Source of the DNA: Oceanobacillus halophilus
Lineage (GTDB): Bacteria; Bacillota; Bacilli; Bacillales; Amphibacillaceae
Reading direction: 5' to 3'
Assembly: GCF_003628505.1 (NCBI RefSeq)
Contig: NZ_RBZP01000023.1
Location: 1-54,262, forward strand
Length of the DNA: 54,262 nucleotides
In this document: piece by piece, positions 44,177 through 52,257 of the stretch
How positions within the stretch are numbered: position 1 is the first letter of the stretch
Layout: each line of letters starts with the position of its first letter
Notes under the pieces: model-generated
Seen by the model: only the letters and a program-made list of their open reading frames with translations
Told to the model about the DNA's origin: nothing
Database searches by the model: none
Made by a program: the position numbers and the translations under genes

Positions 44177-44488
44177 TTATATAACTTTTTCTGATTCATC
44201 TGATCTATTTTTATAAGCATCTATAAGCAAGAATATCGCAGTAATAATATGCATGATCATTCCTAATATGGGTATCCACCCAACACAGGAAGTTACAATT
44301 CCTAAGACACTTCCATGAATCTTCTTCTGGTCTCTTACCGAAAAAACAAGTGTAACAATATGCAATACTAGCATAAATACTAAGGGCAGCCATGCATAGG
44401 CAAGGATAATGGCACCGCCAACAAGAGGAATCCCCCAAAAAGCTTCCAGACCACCACTGATCCATTTTAAAATGGTTGAAACAAGCAA
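44177..44488 (-). CDS. Small polytopic membrane protein
   Basis: About 103 residues with three hydrophobic helices (roughly 10-30, 35-52, 60-88) separated by a basic loop RDQKKIHG, and a charged C terminus. Function unknown. TTG 44488 is 9 bases from AAAGGAG; another TTG lies directly against it. The overlapping +1 frame (44211-44510) has unnatural Trp/Cys content and is rejected. Convergent with the amidase gene, divergent from repeat IX. Confidence 0.6.
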   Translation of the reverse strand: MLVSTILKWISGGLEAFWGIPLVGGAIILAYAWLPLVFMLVLHIVTLVFSVRDQKKIHGSVLGIVTSCVGWIPILGMIMHIITAIFLLIDAYKNRSDESEKVI

Positions 44489-44539
44489 CCGCTTCAACTC
44501 CTTTTTTCATTTAGGTTGATTACTGAAAGATTGAAACTT

Positions 44540-45150
44540 CAATACTCGCCCTGCAGAAAATGATTTGTAGCTTTTTACCGTTTATGTCGCATTTTGTATA
44601 GACTGTTGATTACTTTAATTAAGAATACTGCTATATATCCGCTACGGAAATACACTACGCGCACCTTAGGGGAGCTGGTGAGCCTCCTTCGTGCTGAAAA
44701 GCTTGTGCGCCTGCGTCTTCCAGTAATGCTTCGAAGCGGGCTTTCTCGGCGCAAGGGAACAAGAATATTCAAGTAGTTCCCTCACTACGCAGTCTCACCG
44801 ATGCTCTTCTTCCCGCAGGACAAGGTACGCTTCGGCAGGGTTTCATCGCACGCAGAAAAAAGTGGTTTTCTTTTTTCAAGGAGTCTCCGTGTATTTCCTT
44901 CGCTAGTTTAGTGCTTTTTAACTTCCAATCGTGTTATAAAGGCTCTTAGATATAGCCACTACTATTAAGCAAGTTGATTGGAACGGAGGGCAGTCGACTC
45001 CTGCGGGAAGAGCGGCTCATCAGCCGCCCTAAGGTGCGCGACTGCCCGGAGCGGAAATCAACAACGCACCTTATTTCATATTTATTCCAAATTAAATAAA
45101 TCAGCACTTTGTATCAATTCCGACACAGTTATAAGCGATTAAACTTTTAG
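44540..45150. repeat. Compound inverted repeat, copy IX
   Basis: About 610 bp. Left flank CTTTTTACCGTTTATGTCGC and GTATAGACTGTTGATTAC. Arm 1 44640-44905 is class B with the CGCGCACCTTAGGGGAGC variant interior (shared with V). Linker 44906-44972 shares ATATAGCC...ACTACTATTAAGC with copy VIII reversed. Arm 2 44973-45062 is class C (GGAGGGCAGTCG/CGACTGCCCGGAG, outer TTGATT/AATCAA). Right flank AATTAAATAAATCAGCAC. Confidence 0.85.
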
Positions 45151-45240
45151 TTATGCACTATTATGTATTGGAACTCCGAATAAGTATTATCATACATTCC
45201 CTAACTTTGCTTAAACTACTATGTGAAAGGGGGAAAAGAA

Positions 45241-45492
45241 ATGCCTAAAGAGCGTAATAAAAAATTTTCCGATTTCTCTAATGTAGACAAAACGCAAAAC
45301 GAGTTAATTCCTGAAGAATTCCCTGAAGGAGCTTTTGGTTCAGCATTCAATAAAGATAAGCCAGTAACCAGCAAAACAACACCTTGGGAAGAAGGGCAAA
45401 AGCGGACGAGCGCATTTGTCTATCCTGATGAAGAACAACATGAAGATCTTCCTAGACAAACACCTGGGGCTCACCCTATCCACGACGAGTAA
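45241..45492 (+). CDS. Small conserved hydrophilic Bacillales protein
   Basis: 83 residues from ATG 45241 behind AAAGGGGGA. Highly polar and predicted disordered: NKKFSDFSNVDKTQNELIPE and PEGAFGSAFNKDKPV, then TPWEEGQK and the ending PRQTPGAHPIHDE. The closing motif is characteristic of a small cytosolic protein family I recall from Bacillus without a known function. Ends with a terminator shared with yutD. Confidence 0.75.
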   Translation: MPKERNKKFSDFSNVDKTQNELIPEEFPEGAFGSAFNKDKPVTSKTTPWEEGQKRTSAFVYPDEEQHEDLPRQTPGAHPIHDE

Positions 45493-45497
45493 CAGAA

Positions 45498-45536
45498 AGG
45501 AGCAGTAGGTTAAATCTAACTACTGCTCCTATTTTC
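45498..45536. terminator. Shared terminator of the small protein gene and yutD
   Basis: AGGAGCAGTAGTTAGATTTA-type stem: AGGAGCAGTAG with CTACTGCTCCT, then ATTTTC. It is bidirectional in the convergent gap. Confidence 0.8.
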
Positions 45537-45804
45537 TTATTTTCTTCAACACAAAATAAGCACATCCAAAATTACAGTATTCATATAGATAATCATCCAA
45601 CGTACTTATCTTCGTATCAATCGACGCCTTGGAATTTCTATCATTATAAAACCCCTTTAGGCGAAGCTGATTGTGGCCCCAATCCCCAACAATATAATCA
45701 TATTTTGCTAATATGTCGGAGTAACGTTCTTTAAATACAGTTTCTTGATATCCATCCTTTACGTTTTCTATGATTTCATATTGCTTTCCATTTAATTGAA
45801 TCAA
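45529..45804 (-). CDS. yutD: YutD-family protein (DUF1027)
   Basis: 91 residues from TTG 45804, 8 bases after GAGGTGA; a GTG four codons upstream lies inside the ribosome site. The signature YDYIVGDWGHNQLRLKGFY occupies the middle, followed by DDYLYEYCNFGCAYFVLKK at the C terminus. Function unknown, but conserved in Bacillales next to yutE/yutF/yutC. Divergent from the lipoprotein gene. Confidence 0.87.
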   Translation of the reverse strand: MIQLNGKQYEIIENVKDGYQETVFKERYSDILAKYDYIVGDWGHNQLRLKGFYNDRNSKASIDTKISTLDDYLYEYCNFGCAYFVLKKIRK

Positions 45805-45937
45805 TTTGGAAATCACCTCACTTACAACTCCATCTATTTTACCACATGTTGAAATACAGAAACAGAAATTTCAGTGCATTAATTCCATAATTAACAGCAA
45901 AATAAAAAGGAAATAACGTTTAAAGGAGGTATTCAAT

Positions 45938-46498
45938 ATGAAAACTATTATCATAACTATGATTACTCTAAGCTCGTTCTTCATCATGAGTGCTTGTAAT
46001 ACAGATACAGACAATACAATGCAAGAAAGGGATAAGGTTGCTGAAGAACTTAATCCAAACAATGAAAGGGAAGCCACTGATAATCAAGATCTTAATCAAC
46101 AATTAGGTTATGTTAAATACTCTAAAAATGACCTTGACGAAAATATGGAACAAGAAGCAAAAATTGACCGTCCCGAAATGGCTGAAATGATTACAAGGAC
46201 TATCTTAAGAAATGACGGATTTGAAGAAGTTGCTACTTTAGTTACCGATCAAGAAGTATTAATCGCTTATGAAGAGAGTGATAAAAATGAAACGGGGAGA
46301 ACTGCAGAAATTGCTAAAAAGACGGCAGAATCGATGATGCCAAGTTTTTATGAGATATATGTATCAAAAAATTCTACTTTAATGCAGGATATACAAAGCC
46401 TACATAATTCCACAACAAATCGGAATTATGACAATTTAATCGAGCAACTTATTAAAGAAATGAAAAAGTCCCCTCAAGGTAAGGATGATAATGTGTAA
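45938..46498 (+). CDS. yutC: Sporulation lipoprotein of the YhcN/YlaJ type (YutC-like)
   Basis: 186 residues. Lipoprotein signal with MSAC (Cys20). The YhcN/YlaJ domain covers residues about 75-175: MAEMITRTILRNDGFEEVAT, LVTDQEVLIAYEESD, AEIAKKTAESMMPSFYEIYV. Such lipoproteins sit in the spore envelope in Bacillus. AAAGGAGG is 9 bases from the ATG. Lies 61 bp before lytH, with which it may share a transcript; lipA, which I recall between them in Bacillus, is missing here. Confidence 0.77.
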   Translation: MKTIIITMITLSSFFIMSACNTDTDNTMQERDKVAEELNPNNEREATDNQDLNQQLGYVKYSKNDLDENMEQEAKIDRPEMAEMITRTILRNDGFEEVATLVTDQEVLIAYEESDKNETGRTAEIAKKTAESMMPSFYEIYVSKNSTLMQDIQSLHNSTTNRNYDNLIEQLIKEMKKSPQGKDDNV

Positions 46499-46559
46499 GG
46501 TACCAACTTCACAAATACCCATTACAACAATAAATACGCTCATTTAGGAGGTGATAAAT

Positions 46560-47528
46560 TTGCATCGAATTCTAATTGTTCTTTTAGTCAGCATAATGGT
46601 CTTAATTGGTACAGCAACTGGAATAAATGCAGAAGATGATGATAAAGATGCGATTTATGAGAAAAGAATGGCTCTTTTCAAGAAGACTGAAGCTTTAACA
46701 CAGATACCGTGGTATTACTTTGCAGCTATTGATAATTTTGAACGCAATACTAAAGACAGCAGGAAACCTGAAAAAGTCATTTCCATTGAAATACCATTGG
46801 AACTGTGGTTTGGCATAGGAAACGTCAATAAAAGTCAAAAGGCCGAGATAATTAAACTGTTCGATGGTAAAGGAAAAGACGGTAATGGTGACGGTAAGGC
46901 TGATCCTGACAATGCCGAAGATATTCTATATACAATGGGTAATATGATATTAGAATACGGCCCTACAGAAGATGATATTAAGATTGCTCTGTGGAATTAT
47001 TATAAACGTGACCTAACCGTCCAGACTATCAAAAATACAGCAAAAGTATTTCAAAAGTTTAAGGAAATTAATTTAACGAACCGAGATTTTCCAGTCGATA
47101 CCGGTTATAACTATACCTATCACAATACCTGGGGAGATCGAAGAGGATTTGGTGGTATACGTATACATGAAGGCACAGACATATTTGCAGATTATGGGAC
47201 GCCCGTTAAATCTACTACGTATGGTGTCGTGGAAATGATGGGGTGGAACCTATACGGAGGATGGCGTATAGGAATAAGGGATATATACAACATTTATCAT
47301 TACTATGCACATATGAGCGGGTACAATGATGATTTAAAATTAGGTCAAGTTGTTAAACCAGGTGATGTCCTTGGAAGTGTTGGTTCTACAGGATATGGAC
47401 CTCCTGGAACATCGGGTAAATTCCCTCCACACTTACATTATGGTATGTATAAAGATAACGGAAAAAATGAATTCTCTTTCGACCCATATCCTTACTTAAG
47501 AAAATGGGAAAGAATGACGAGGGATTAA
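46560..47528 (+). CDS. lytH: M23 endopeptidase LytH (L-Ala-D-Glu, spore cortex)
   Basis: 322 residues from TTG 46560 behind AGGAGGTGA; the GTG at the frame opening is inside the ribosome site. Signal peptide or anchor at residues 1-22. An N-terminal domain (WYYFAAIDNFERN) is followed by the C-terminal LytM/M23 domain with metal ligands in GIRIHEGTDIFADYGTPV and PPHLHYGMY. Bacillus LytH trims stem peptides in the spore cortex. Sits beside the YhcN-type lipoprotein as expected. Confidence 0.86.
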   Translation: MHRILIVLLVSIMVLIGTATGINAEDDDKDAIYEKRMALFKKTEALTQIPWYYFAAIDNFERNTKDSRKPEKVISIEIPLELWFGIGNVNKSQKAEIIKLFDGKGKDGNGDGKADPDNAEDILYTMGNMILEYGPTEDDIKIALWNYYKRDLTVQTIKNTAKVFQKFKEINLTNRDFPVDTGYNYTYHNTWGDRRGFGGIRIHEGTDIFADYGTPVKSTTYGVVEMMGWNLYGGWRIGIRDIYNIYHYYAHMSGYNDDLKLGQVVKPGDVLGSVGSTGYGPPGTSGKFPPHLHYGMYKDNGKNEFSFDPYPYLRKWERMTRD

Positions 47529-47533
47529 TTATT

Positions 47534-47563
47534 AGGAGAGCCTTAAAAATGTTACGGCTCTCC
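47534..47563. terminator. Hairpin after lytH
   Basis: AGGAGAGCC/GGCTCTCCT stem with a 12-base loop; no T run on either strand, so a weak terminator. Confidence 0.45.
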
Positions 47564-47578
47564 TGATTAAATGTTAAT

Positions 47579-47686
47579 TTACTTCACTTCTTTTCCTTTC
47601 TTAATAGCATGGGAAATACTAAGTCCAAGCCCTCCCCAAATTATTAACATACCTAGGATCATTACGAAGATAGCTCCACCAGTCAT
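47579..47686 (-). CDS. MetS-family NSS transporter small subunit
   Basis: 35 residues, below usual gene-caller limits. Single membrane helix with the family pattern: MTGGAIFVMILGMLIIWGGL, then GLSISHAIKKGKEVK. The ATG begins at the base after the NSS transporter stop codon, and its AAGGAGG lies in the 3' end of that gene, so it is translationally coupled. In Corynebacterium MetS is required with MetP for methionine and alanine uptake; the same pairing is seen here. Confidence 0.87.
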   Translation of the reverse strand: MTGGAIFVMILGMLIIWGGLGLSISHAIKKGKEVK

Positions 47687-49219
47687 TTATTTTGCCTCCT
47701 TCGTTTTTTCGATATCATTAGCAGAGTCTGCTGATTTCCATTTAGTAAACATCAACAGGATTCCAATAATTAATGCTGCTCCAGCTACACTCCAACCGGC
47801 AGCCATGATAAATCCATCGGAATAGCCTCCATAATTTCCTGTTTCTGTTTCAAATTGCTTCAATAGGTTTAGTTTAAAGAGGTCAAACATCATATACCCT
47901 AACACAATAGGTGTAATTACTCCCAAACTAATATTCCACCAAGCACCTAATCGAATGTCGGAAATCCCATTAGCATGTTCTTGTAATGTTTTCATCTTTC
48001 TTAAAATCCATGCAACCATTACAACCTCTATTAATCCAACAAAAGCAACACCAAACTGATTAATAAAATAGTCTACTGCATCTAAGAAATTCAATCCACC
48101 CTGTGTTGCATAAAGTAATGATACTAAAGCGGATAGTCCACCACCTAATAATACTGCTTTTGATCTTGATATTTTAAATTTATCTACTAGTGCTGATATA
48201 TATGCTTCACAAATAGAGATTAATGAACTTAATCCAGCCAATACTAACGATGCGAAGAATAAAAATCCAAATAACCCATTCAATGCAGGTAGCTCATTGA
48301 TTATTTGCGGGAATACCACAAACGCTAACCCTACTCCACCAGCAACTACCTCATCTATGCCAACACCTGCTTGGCCAGCCATGAATCCTAGTATAGCAAA
48401 AACCCCAATACCAGCTAGTAATTCAAAACTGGAATTTCCAAAACCAACAATAAATGCATTGTTTGTAATATCAGATTTTTTTGGTAAATAACTGGAGTAT
48501 GCAATCATAATTGCAAATGCAATGGATAAACTAAAGAAAATCTGGCCATATGCTGCTACCCAAACATCTGAAGACATAATACTGTTAAAATCGGGTTGGA
48601 AGAATGCATTTAATCCATCGATTGCTCCAGGTAAAGTTAGTGCACGTACAACAATAATTAAGAATAAAACGATTAATAGCGGAATAAAGATACGATTGGC
48701 AATTTCTATACCTTTTTTTACACCTTTGAATAATATTCCTAGTACTAAAACCCATACTATGATTAATGGAACAAGTACTCCTGGCACAAAGTTTCCTGTT
48801 TGACCAGGATCCGTCAGATTTAGGTAATTGCTAAATAAAAATCCTTCTGTGTCAGATCCCCAAGATAAATTAAATGAAAAAATAGAATAAGACATTGCCC
48901 ATGCAATAATGACTGAATAATAAGTGGAAATAACAAATGCAACTAATGCTCCCCACCAACCTAACCATTCAGCCTTCTTATTCATACGGCTGAAAGATAA
49001 AGGTGCCGAGCCACGATACTTATGACCTATCGTAAACTCCATAATTAATAGTGGTATCCCTGCAGTAAGTAGAGCAAATAGATAAGGAATAAAGAATGCT
49101 CCTCCACCATTTTCATAAGCAACAGATGGAAAACGCCAAATATTCCCTAAGCCCACGGCTGAACCAACTGCAGCTAAGATAAAACCTGCTCTTGTCCCCC
49201 ACTGTGAACGTGTCTCCAT
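47687..49219 (-). CDS. Sodium-dependent NSS-family transporter (MetP-like)
   Basis: 510 residues with about 12 hydrophobic segments. NSS signature at the start: RSQWGTRAGFILAAVGSAVG and LGNIWRFPSVAYENGGGAF. Further conserved blocks are ASLVLAGLSSLISICEAY and GGLNFLDAVDYFINQFG. Na+-coupled amino acid import; the adjacent MetS-type peptide suggests methionine or alanine. AGGGGAGG precedes the ATG. Not part of the Bacillus yut/yun order, so an insertion between lytH and yunB. Confidence 0.9.
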   Translation of the reverse strand: METRSQWGTRAGFILAAVGSAVGLGNIWRFPSVAYENGGGAFFIPYLFALLTAGIPLLIMEFTIGHKYRGSAPLSFSRMNKKAEWLGWWGALVAFVISTYYSVIIAWAMSYSIFSFNLSWGSDTEGFLFSNYLNLTDPGQTGNFVPGVLVPLIIVWVLVLGILFKGVKKGIEIANRIFIPLLIVLFLIIVVRALTLPGAIDGLNAFFQPDFNSIMSSDVWVAAYGQIFFSLSIAFAIMIAYSSYLPKKSDITNNAFIVGFGNSSFELLAGIGVFAILGFMAGQAGVGIDEVVAGGVGLAFVVFPQIINELPALNGLFGFLFFASLVLAGLSSLISICEAYISALVDKFKISRSKAVLLGGGLSALVSLLYATQGGLNFLDAVDYFINQFGVAFVGLIEVVMVAWILRKMKTLQEHANGISDIRLGAWWNISLGVITPIVLGYMMFDLFKLNLLKQFETETGNYGGYSDGFIMAAGWSVAGAALIIGILLMFTKWKSADSANDIEKTKEAK

Positions 49220-49409
49220 ATAAATGCCTCCCCTTTTTTGTTTGCTATCGATTGAGTCCCATACCCCACAATAGCGAAGTTTAAAAACATTTCTCTACTA
49301 ATATTAATTTGTATTATAAAGGTACTTTTATCCTATGTCAAAAGAATAATACAAATTTTTAAACGATTTACAAGATTTTCTAGAATCTAACATTAATATG
49401 TTAATAAAA

Positions 49410-49455
49410 TAAAAAACTATCCTCCCATTACTAATAGATGAAAGAATAGTTTTCA
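49410..49455 (-). terminator. Terminator of the NhaC-family gene
   Basis: Minus strand AAAACTATTC/GGATAGTTTT with a long loop followed by TTATTTTATT. Confidence 0.7.
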
Positions 49456-49461
49456 TTATGC

Positions 49462-51015
49462 TTAAAATTCCTTATTCCGTATAAAGATTTTTATCGTTAA
49501 ACTAATAATTATTAGTAGAATTATTGAGATTATAATCGAAATGAATATTTGTCCTGAAAATCCTACAATTAAATACCCAACAATAGCAACTACTGCTGCT
49601 ATGATAGCATATGGTATTTGCGTTATAACGTGGTCAATATGGTTTGCTCCTGCTCCGGTCGACGACAAAATAGTTGTATCTGAAATTGGTGTACAATGGT
49701 CACCAAATACTGATCCTGCTAGTACAGCTGCAAGAGATGGTAACAACATATCAATATCTGTAATAGCTGCTACTTCCGCTGCTATTGGCAGCATGATCCC
49801 AAAGGTGCCCCAAGACGTACCTGTGGCCAAAGCCATAAATCCTGAAACAATGAAGAACAAGAGTGGTAAAAGTGCAGCACTAACTTGCATACTACTAAAT
49901 AATTGAGCTAAATATTGGCCAGTTTCCAGAGTACCAATTATCGAACCAATCATCCAAGCCAACAGTAAAATATAAATAGCTGGAAGCATTGTTTTGATAC
50001 CTTCTAAAAGCATTTTCCCAATATTTGCTTTTGGTGTACTTTGTCCTAAATGGAAAACTAGAGAAGTAATTACTGCAGCGATTCCACCAAAAAATAAGGA
50101 CAAATTAACATTGGTATTAGCAAATATAGTTAATATATTTACTTTCCCCTCACTAGCATTTGCACCTGTAATAATCATTGTTGTAACTGTAACAGCTACA
50201 AGAACAATTATTGGAAGTAGTAAGTGATACACCTTTCCTTTAGGATGTGGCTTAAATGTATTACTTAAATCTCCTGGTACATTATTTTGTTTTGGGTCTA
50301 TAACTTCACCAGTACGAATTGCACGAAGTTCATGCCTACGCATCGGTCCTATATCAAGTTTTAAATACGCAACTAGAAATACTAAAATAATGGCTGATAA
50401 TGCATAAAAATTTAATGGAATCATCTGTATAAATGCTTGTAAAGGTTGAATCTCTGTTATACCATTCGCTGCAAACATCCCACCTAAAATACCAATGATA
50501 TAAGCACCCCAGCTTGATATTGGAGACACAACAGTAATAGGTGCCGAAGTCGAATCGATGATATAAGCTAATTTTGCACGTGAAATTTTCTGTCTATCAG
50601 TCAATGGCCGAGCTACTTGCCCAACTGCTAAAGCATTAAAATAATCATCAATAAAAATAATTAGTCCTAACAATCCAGACATAGCCTGAGCACCTCGACG
50701 GGTTTTCACACGGTCCATCATCCATTCTCCAAATGCACGACTTCCCCCAGAAGCCTGAAGAAACGCCGTCATCATACCTAATAATAATAGAAATCCAATA
50801 AGTAAGAGATTTCCGGTATTTAAGGCTCCATCTGAAATAAATATTTCATAAAAAACAATCCAAATCTCTTGAATCGTTCCTAATATATTAAATTCATGGA
50901 TAAATAAAGCACCAATAATAATCCCCGCACCTAAAGATAATAAAACTTTTCTAGTTATAATAACTAATACTAACATTATTATTGCCGGAATAATTGAATA
51001 AAAAGTTCCCTCCAT
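49462..51015 (-). CDS. NhaC-family transporter, probable lysine permease (LysW-like)
   Basis: 517 residues, about 12 membrane segments. NhaC-superfamily blocks: IIFIDDYFNALAVGQVARPL, DSTSAPITVVSPISSWGAYI, FMALATGTSWGTFGIM and FGDHCTPISDTTILSS. By family alone it would be called a Na+/H+ antiporter. The lysine riboswitch and terminator just upstream argue for lysine import, as proposed for L-box-linked NhaC proteins (LysW). Of two adjacent ATGs the second (51015) has the better 7-base spacing from GGAGGT. Confidence 0.86.
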   Translation of the reverse strand: MEGTFYSIIPAIIMLVLVIITRKVLLSLGAGIIIGALFIHEFNILGTIQEIWIVFYEIFISDGALNTGNLLLIGFLLLLGMMTAFLQASGGSRAFGEWMMDRVKTRRGAQAMSGLLGLIIFIDDYFNALAVGQVARPLTDRQKISRAKLAYIIDSTSAPITVVSPISSWGAYIIGILGGMFAANGITEIQPLQAFIQMIPLNFYALSAIILVFLVAYLKLDIGPMRRHELRAIRTGEVIDPKQNNVPGDLSNTFKPHPKGKVYHLLLPIIVLVAVTVTTMIITGANASEGKVNILTIFANTNVNLSLFFGGIAAVITSLVFHLGQSTPKANIGKMLLEGIKTMLPAIYILLLAWMIGSIIGTLETGQYLAQLFSSMQVSAALLPLLFFIVSGFMALATGTSWGTFGIMLPIAAEVAAITDIDMLLPSLAAVLAGSVFGDHCTPISDTTILSSTGAGANHIDHVITQIPYAIIAAVVAIVGYLIVGFSGQIFISIIISIILLIIISLTIKIFIRNKEF

Positions 51016-51113
51016 CATGTTTACCTCCGATTTTATTTTTTCATAGGTGTGAGGAGATATGTTGAAATGTTGGTGTACGAGCATACGTATTTTCAAATAA
51101 ATGCTGTTTTAAA

Positions 51114-51151
51114 CACAAAAAAACAAAGACAGAAAATAACCTATCTTTGTT
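51114..51151 (-). terminator. Lysine riboswitch terminator
   Basis: Minus strand AACAAAGATAG/CTGTCTTTGTT, an 11-bp stem with one G-U pair, followed by TTTTTTT; located between the aptamer and the NhaC gene. Confidence 0.88.
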
Positions 51152-51172
51152 AAAATACGTTATCCTCCATTT

Positions 51173-51353
51173 CGATCAGTAGTTCTCCATGCACCTATTT
51201 CCTGCATGACAGTACACCTCTTGTTCAAAAGCATACCAGCAGTAATAAGTTTGACCCTTATTACGCTTCGGCAAACAATCCTTTCGCTAACAATCATCGT
51301 TGTCATTCTCCTGCTAGTTACTAATCTTGTTTGCACCTCTACCTCACCGATCT
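51173..51353 (-). ncRNA. Lysine riboswitch (L box)
   Basis: Minus strand: P1 GATCGGT/ACTGATC closes the element. Inside are the conserved GAGGTAGAGGTGC, the AAGATTAGTA region, GGAGAA, CGAAAGG, TTTGCCGAAGC, a GTAATAAG/CTTATTAC hairpin leading to GCTGG, and ACTGTCATGCAGGAAA with GCATGGAGAACTACT. The order matches the L-box core. Lysine should promote the terminator and reduce transporter synthesis. Confidence 0.92.
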
Positions 51354-51380
51354 GAGGTCTATTATTAATTTCCGATAACT

Positions 51381-51409
51381 ACTATACTAGATTATTACTC
51401 ATCTGACAA
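51381..51409 (-). promoter_or_regulatory. Promoter of the lysine riboswitch transcript
   Basis: Minus strand TTGTCA (51404-51409, inside the yunB 3' end), 17-bp spacer, TATAGT (51381-51386). Confidence 0.72.
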
Positions 51410-52204
51410 GTCCTCTTGAACACCTTCTTCATTTTTAATATCATCCTTTGGTACCGCTATAGATGGACCGTCTCCTCCCCCACCATAAAAGTCAGGTACG
51501 TCTCCCATTATCGCGCCACTATCTATATATATTTCTGTCTGAACAGTTGTTACATCAGTAATATATGGAATGATTATTTGTACATCTGCCTCGACATTAA
51601 CGTATAAGGAGACCCAAGAACCATTAATACCAAGCGGTTCTGTCTCTCTTTTGATATTTGTTCGTACAGCACCTACAAGTTCAAGATTAATGGGAATTTT
51701 TGGTCCTAAATTTGCTAAGACTGCATTGCCAGTAATTTCCCCGAGTGGTACTTCAATTAATGTAGGATCTTGAGCAGCACGATCCTCTGCTCCATCACTA
51801 TAATTATAAGGTTCATGCAAAGAATAATCATATGAAATAGGATCCCCTCTATTCATGTGAAGGAAAAATTCCTCTACACGATCTGTTGCAACCCTATTTA
51901 TTTCACTCACTACATTTTGATTCCAATTGTATGTAGCTACATGCCCTTCATTGTCATAAGTGATATTTAGTACATCACTAAAGTCATACCCCTCTGCAAA
52001 TCTTACAGCCATATTAATAGCTCTTGTTGCAAATTCCTCTGTCTTTGTTTCTGATATTTCAATAATCGCTGGTGTCAGGCCCCGACTAATAATCTGCATA
52101 CTAATAATAATGCAGATAACAAAAATGAAAAGACTGATAACAAATATACTTTTACCCGAGGGTGCTGCAAATCTTTTCTTACCAAACCGTTTACGTGAAC
52201 TCAT
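51395..52204 (-). CDS. yunB: Sporulation protein YunB
   Basis: 269 residues. Basic N terminus, one membrane helix (about 17-38, SIFVISLFIFVICIIISMQI), then an extracytoplasmic domain with GPKIPINLELVGAVRTNIKR and VEADVQIIIPYITDVTTVQTE, the family hallmarks. Required for proper sporulation in Bacillus. The start is ATG 52204: the AGGGGGG ribosome site lies 4 bases upstream and is the 3' arm of the terminator of the preceding gene; the frame extends through that hairpin but has no other site. Acidic Gly/Asp-rich tail. Confidence 0.88.
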   Translation of the reverse strand: MSSRKRFGKKRFAAPSGKSIFVISLFIFVICIIISMQIISRGLTPAIIEISETKTEEFATRAINMAVRFAEGYDFSDVLNITYDNEGHVATYNWNQNVVSEINRVATDRVEEFFLHMNRGDPISYDYSLHEPYNYSDGAEDRAAQDPTLIEVPLGEITGNAVLANLGPKIPINLELVGAVRTNIKRETEPLGINGSWVSLYVNVEADVQIIIPYITDVTTVQTEIYIDSGAIMGDVPDFYGGGGDGPSIAVPKDDIKNEEGVQEDLSDE

Positions 52205-52206
52205 AA

Positions 52207-52246
52207 AACCCCCCCTAAAACAACTTATGCTTGTTTCAGGGGGGTT
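52207..52246 (-). terminator. Terminator of the HD-GYP gene overlapping the yunB Shine-Dalgarno
   Basis: Minus strand AACCCCCCTGAAACAA / TTGTTTTAGGGGGGTT stem (one G-U pair), then TT and the yunB ATG. The only yunB ribosome site is the AGGGGGG of the right arm. Confidence 0.82.
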
Positions 52247-52257
52247 AGAATTCAAAA

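Noticed and set aside
44211..44510. Alternative frame over the small membrane protein gene
   Set aside because: High Trp and Cys content with no membrane pattern; the other frame has clear helices and a usable start.
44575..44776. Two 60-65 residue frames in copy IX
   Set aside because: Repeat-derived and mutually antisense.
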